Source of the DNA: Oscillospiraceae bacterium
GTDB taxonomy: Bacteria > Bacillota > Clostridia > UBA1212 > UBA1255
Direction of reading: 5' to 3'
DNA length: 44,829 nucleotides
Assembly: GCA_015069165.1 (NCBI GenBank)
Contig: SVJD01000001.1
Span: forward strand, 121,485-166,313
Part shown: piece by piece, positions 43,044-44,829 of the stretch
Layout: each line of letters starts with the position of its first letter
Numbering within the stretch: the stretch's first letter is position 1
Made by a program: the position numbers and the translations under genes
Notes under the pieces: model-generated
What the model was told of the DNA's origin: nothing
What the model saw: the letters and a program-made list of their open reading frames with translations, nothing else
The model's database searches: none

Positions 43044-44829
43044 TTACTTCAACGGGAACATATCCGGGAACAATGTATATCTGAGCAGATATATTGCATC
43101 GTCACTGTCGTATACTCCATTGCCGTCAATATCATCGTCGACAACCACAGGGAACATATCCGGGAATAAGGTGTTTCTCAACATATAAATTGCATCATCA
43201 CTGTCAATAATACCGTTTCCGTCTATTTCGCCCTGAATGACAACAGTTACTTCGTCAACAACTTCGCCGTTTTCAACGAGCTGAATCTTACTGCCCGTTC
43301 CAACAAGTGCATCGGCTGCCAAAACATTTCCGTTTTTATCCACAATCCGAATATTCTCCGCACCTTCGAATTTAGCTGCAACGTCAACAGGTGTCATTTC
43401 AGGTATAAGACCTGTAACCATAGATGTATCAGAATCAATTGCTACGTCGGAATCAGTTGAAGGAGTGATTATCTCAGGGATAGCGCCGGGAATGTAGTTG
43501 AAGTGGATAGTAGCGTTAAGTAAATAATCATTGCCAGAAGAAACAGAAATCTTATTCCACAATTCTTCAGAACCGGTGTAATTTACTGTTTTTAACGAAC
43601 TACAGCACAAAAACGCACAATTTCCTATGCTCGTCACACTGTCAGGTATTGTTATGCTTGTTAACGAACTGCAATCATAAAACGCTTGAAATACTATGCT
43701 CGTTACGCTGTCTGGGATTGTATATTCCCCAACTTTACCAGCAGGGCAACATATTATTTCTGTTTTAGCCTTATTGAATAATACTCCTTCTTCACTTAAA
43801 TAAGTGAGATTATCTTCTGATACTGTTATGCTTGTTAGCGAATCGCAGTATGCAAACGCAGAACCTCCTATGCTCGTTACACCATCCGGTATTGTTATGC
43901 TTGTTAACGAACTGCAATCAGAAAACGCATAATCCCCTATGCTCGTTACACTGTCAGGGATTGTTATGCTTGTTAACGAACTGCAACAAAAAAACGCATA
44001 ATCCCCTATGCTCGTTACACTGTCAGGGATTGTTATGCTTGTTAACGAACTGCAATAATCAAACGCATAATCCCCTATGCTCGTTACACTGTCAGGGATT
44101 GTTATACTTTCTAACGAACTGCACCAAGAAAACGCTTCATCCCCTATGCTCGTTACGCTGTCAGGGATTGTTATGCTTGTTAACGAACTGCAACAAAAAA
44201 ACGCATAATCCCCTATGCTCGTTACACTGTCAGGGATTGTTATGCTTGTTAACGAACTGCAATAAGAAAACGCATGATCTCCTATGCTCGTTACACTGTC
44301 AGGGATTGTTATACTTGTTAACGCACTGCAAGAAGAAAACGCATAATCCCCTATGCTCGTTACACTGTCCGGGATTGTATATTCCCCAACTTTACCACCA
44401 GGGCAACATATAAGTATTGTTTTTTCTTTATTCAACAGCACTCCATCATCACTTGAATAAGTGTGATTATCTGCTGATACTGTTATACTTGTTAACGAAC
44501 TGCAATTATAAAACGCATGATCTCCTATGCTCGTTACACCATCCGGTATTGTTATGCTTGTTGACGAACTCCACCTAGAAAACGCTTCATCCCCTATGCT
44601 CGTTACCGGATAACCTTCTATTTTTTCCGGTATTACTACTTCTGTTGCACTTCCTATGTAGCCTGTAATCGTTACCTCACCATTTTCAATTGAATATACA
44701 AAATCAGTTGCTGGCGATTCCGTTGTAGTCGTTGATTCAAGTTTCACATCAACTTCTTGTTCTACTGTTTCTTCCACAACAATATCAAAAATTCCATCTT
44801 CAAAGCTATTACTTTCACTATCTGTAATT
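43044..44829 (-). CDS. BspA-like leucine-rich-repeat protein with C-terminal dockerin-like repeats (5' end outside window)
   Basis: The frame is open to the right edge, so the N-terminus (and any signal peptide) is missing; 594 residues are visible. After a Thr/Glu-rich stretch come about a dozen 23-residue BspA-type (LRR_5) repeats with the core [17 protein letters not shown] and a cysteine pattern CSSL. Two longer units carry a GVLLNKEKT or GVLFNKAKT insertion. A short Asp/Ser-rich linker and a beta-rich segment follow. The end has two dockerin-like units, each with a calcium loop ([26 protein letters not shown]) and the tail TLFPDMFP. Such proteins are usually secreted or surface-attached and bind hosts, other cells or polysaccharides. 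True dockerins dock onto cohesins, which are not seen here. Confidence 0.9.
   Translation of the reverse strand, partial: ITDSESNSFEDGIFDIVVEETVEQEVDVKLESTTTTESPATDFVYSIENGEVTITGYIGSATEVVIPEKIEGYPVTSIGDEAFSRWSSSTSITIPDGVTSIGDHAFYNCSSLTSITVSADNHTYSSDDGVLLNKEKTILICCPGGKVGEYTIPDSVTSIGDYAFSSCSALTSITIPDSVTSIGDHAFSYCSSLTSITIPDSVTSIGDYAFFCCSSLTSITIPDSVTSIGDEAFSWCSSLESITIPDSVTSIGDYAFDYCSSLTSITIPDSVTSIGDYAFFCCSSLTSITIPDSVTSIGDYAFSDCSSLTSITIPDGVTSIGGSAFAYCDSLTSITVSEDNLTYLSEEGVLFNKAKTEIICCPAGKVGEYTIPDSVTSIVFQAFYDCSSLTSITIPDSVTSIGNCAFLCCSSLKTVNYTGSEELWNKISVSSGNDYLLNATIHFNYIPGAIPEIITPSTDSDVAIDSDTSMVTGLIPEMTPVDVAAKFEGAENIRIVDKNGNVLAADALVGTGSKIQLVENGEVVDEVTVVIQGEIDGNGIIDSDDAIYMLRNTLFPDMFPVVVDDDIDGNGVYDSDDAIYLLRYTLFPDMFPLK
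43850..44410. repeat. 69-bp coding repeats of the leucine-rich-repeat gene
   Basis: The block with CCTATGCTCGTTACACTGTC recurs every 69 bp (one 23-residue repeat) with very few changes, so the identity is at the DNA level and not only in protein. The region should be prone to copy-number change by recombination. Confidence 0.88.

Noticed and set aside
43832-44413. 193-residue plus-strand repeat ORF rich in Cys and Leu
   Set aside because: It is the reverse-strand reading of the 69-bp leucine-rich-repeat units.

Overview
The window looks like a chromosomal segment of a low-GC, strictly anaerobic Firmicute, most likely a gut or rumen Clostridia member of the Ruminococcaceae/Oscillospiraceae type. 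The basis is AT-rich DNA, strong GGAGG ribosome sites, a GlgC/GlgD glycogen operon, a sodium-pump decarboxylase pair, a CBS-DRTGG family II pyrophosphatase, HPr kinase with RapZ, and a BspA-like leucine-rich-repeat protein ending in dockerin-like repeats. It is almost wholly coding. I see no tRNA, rRNA, CRISPR array, transposase or prophage gene. Genes run off both ends: an E1-type dehydrogenase at the left and the leucine-rich-repeat protein at the right.

Layout, left to right. 1-1729 (+): end of a 2-oxoacid dehydrogenase E1 beta region, then a DeoR-type regulator. 1722-4209 (-): a secreted SH3b-CAP protein, an RluA-type pseudouridine synthase and a lipoprotein with its own promoter and terminator. 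4329-14807 (-): ten closely packed genes read from right to left: DAHP synthase, prephenate dehydrogenase, a UDP-sugar pyrophosphorylase, an unknown membrane protein, a sensor kinase and response regulator, hprK, murB, rapZ and ppaC. 15091-21324 (-): oadG, oadB, htpG, an archaeal-type phosphoglycerate mutase and a sialate-O-acetylesterase-like esterase, behind a good promoter. 21525-24026 (+): a UPF0371/DUF1846 protein and a GtrB/DPM1-like glycosyltransferase. 23998-31091 (-): an amidase lipoprotein, trmFO, topA, dprA and a comM/yifB ATPase. 31188-41537 (-): nrdR and a full glycogen operon, glgB-glgC-glgD-glgA-glgP plus a GH13 hydrolase. 41758-42440: thirteen 52-bp tandem repeats. 42582-42905 (+): a small Xre-type regulator. 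43044-end (-): the leucine-rich-repeat protein.

The most notable element lies just upstream of the DAHP synthase gene. It has a consensus promoter, a GGAGG-led 31-codon ORF with 12 Phe/Tyr codons (seven in a row), an intrinsic terminator directly before the gene, and an alternative pairing between the end of the leader ORF and the terminator's 5' arm. These are the parts of a classical ribosome-stalling attenuator for aromatic amino acids. That design is well known in enteric bacteria; in Firmicutes the expected device would be a T-box, and I see no T-box motif here. Because the next nine genes follow with gaps of 24 nt or less, the attenuator may also influence cell-wall and HPr-kinase genes, unless internal promoters separate them.

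The second unexplained element is the 52-bp array between the glycogen promoter and the Xre gene. Each period can form two alternating hairpins, and the array is open in several frames on both strands.
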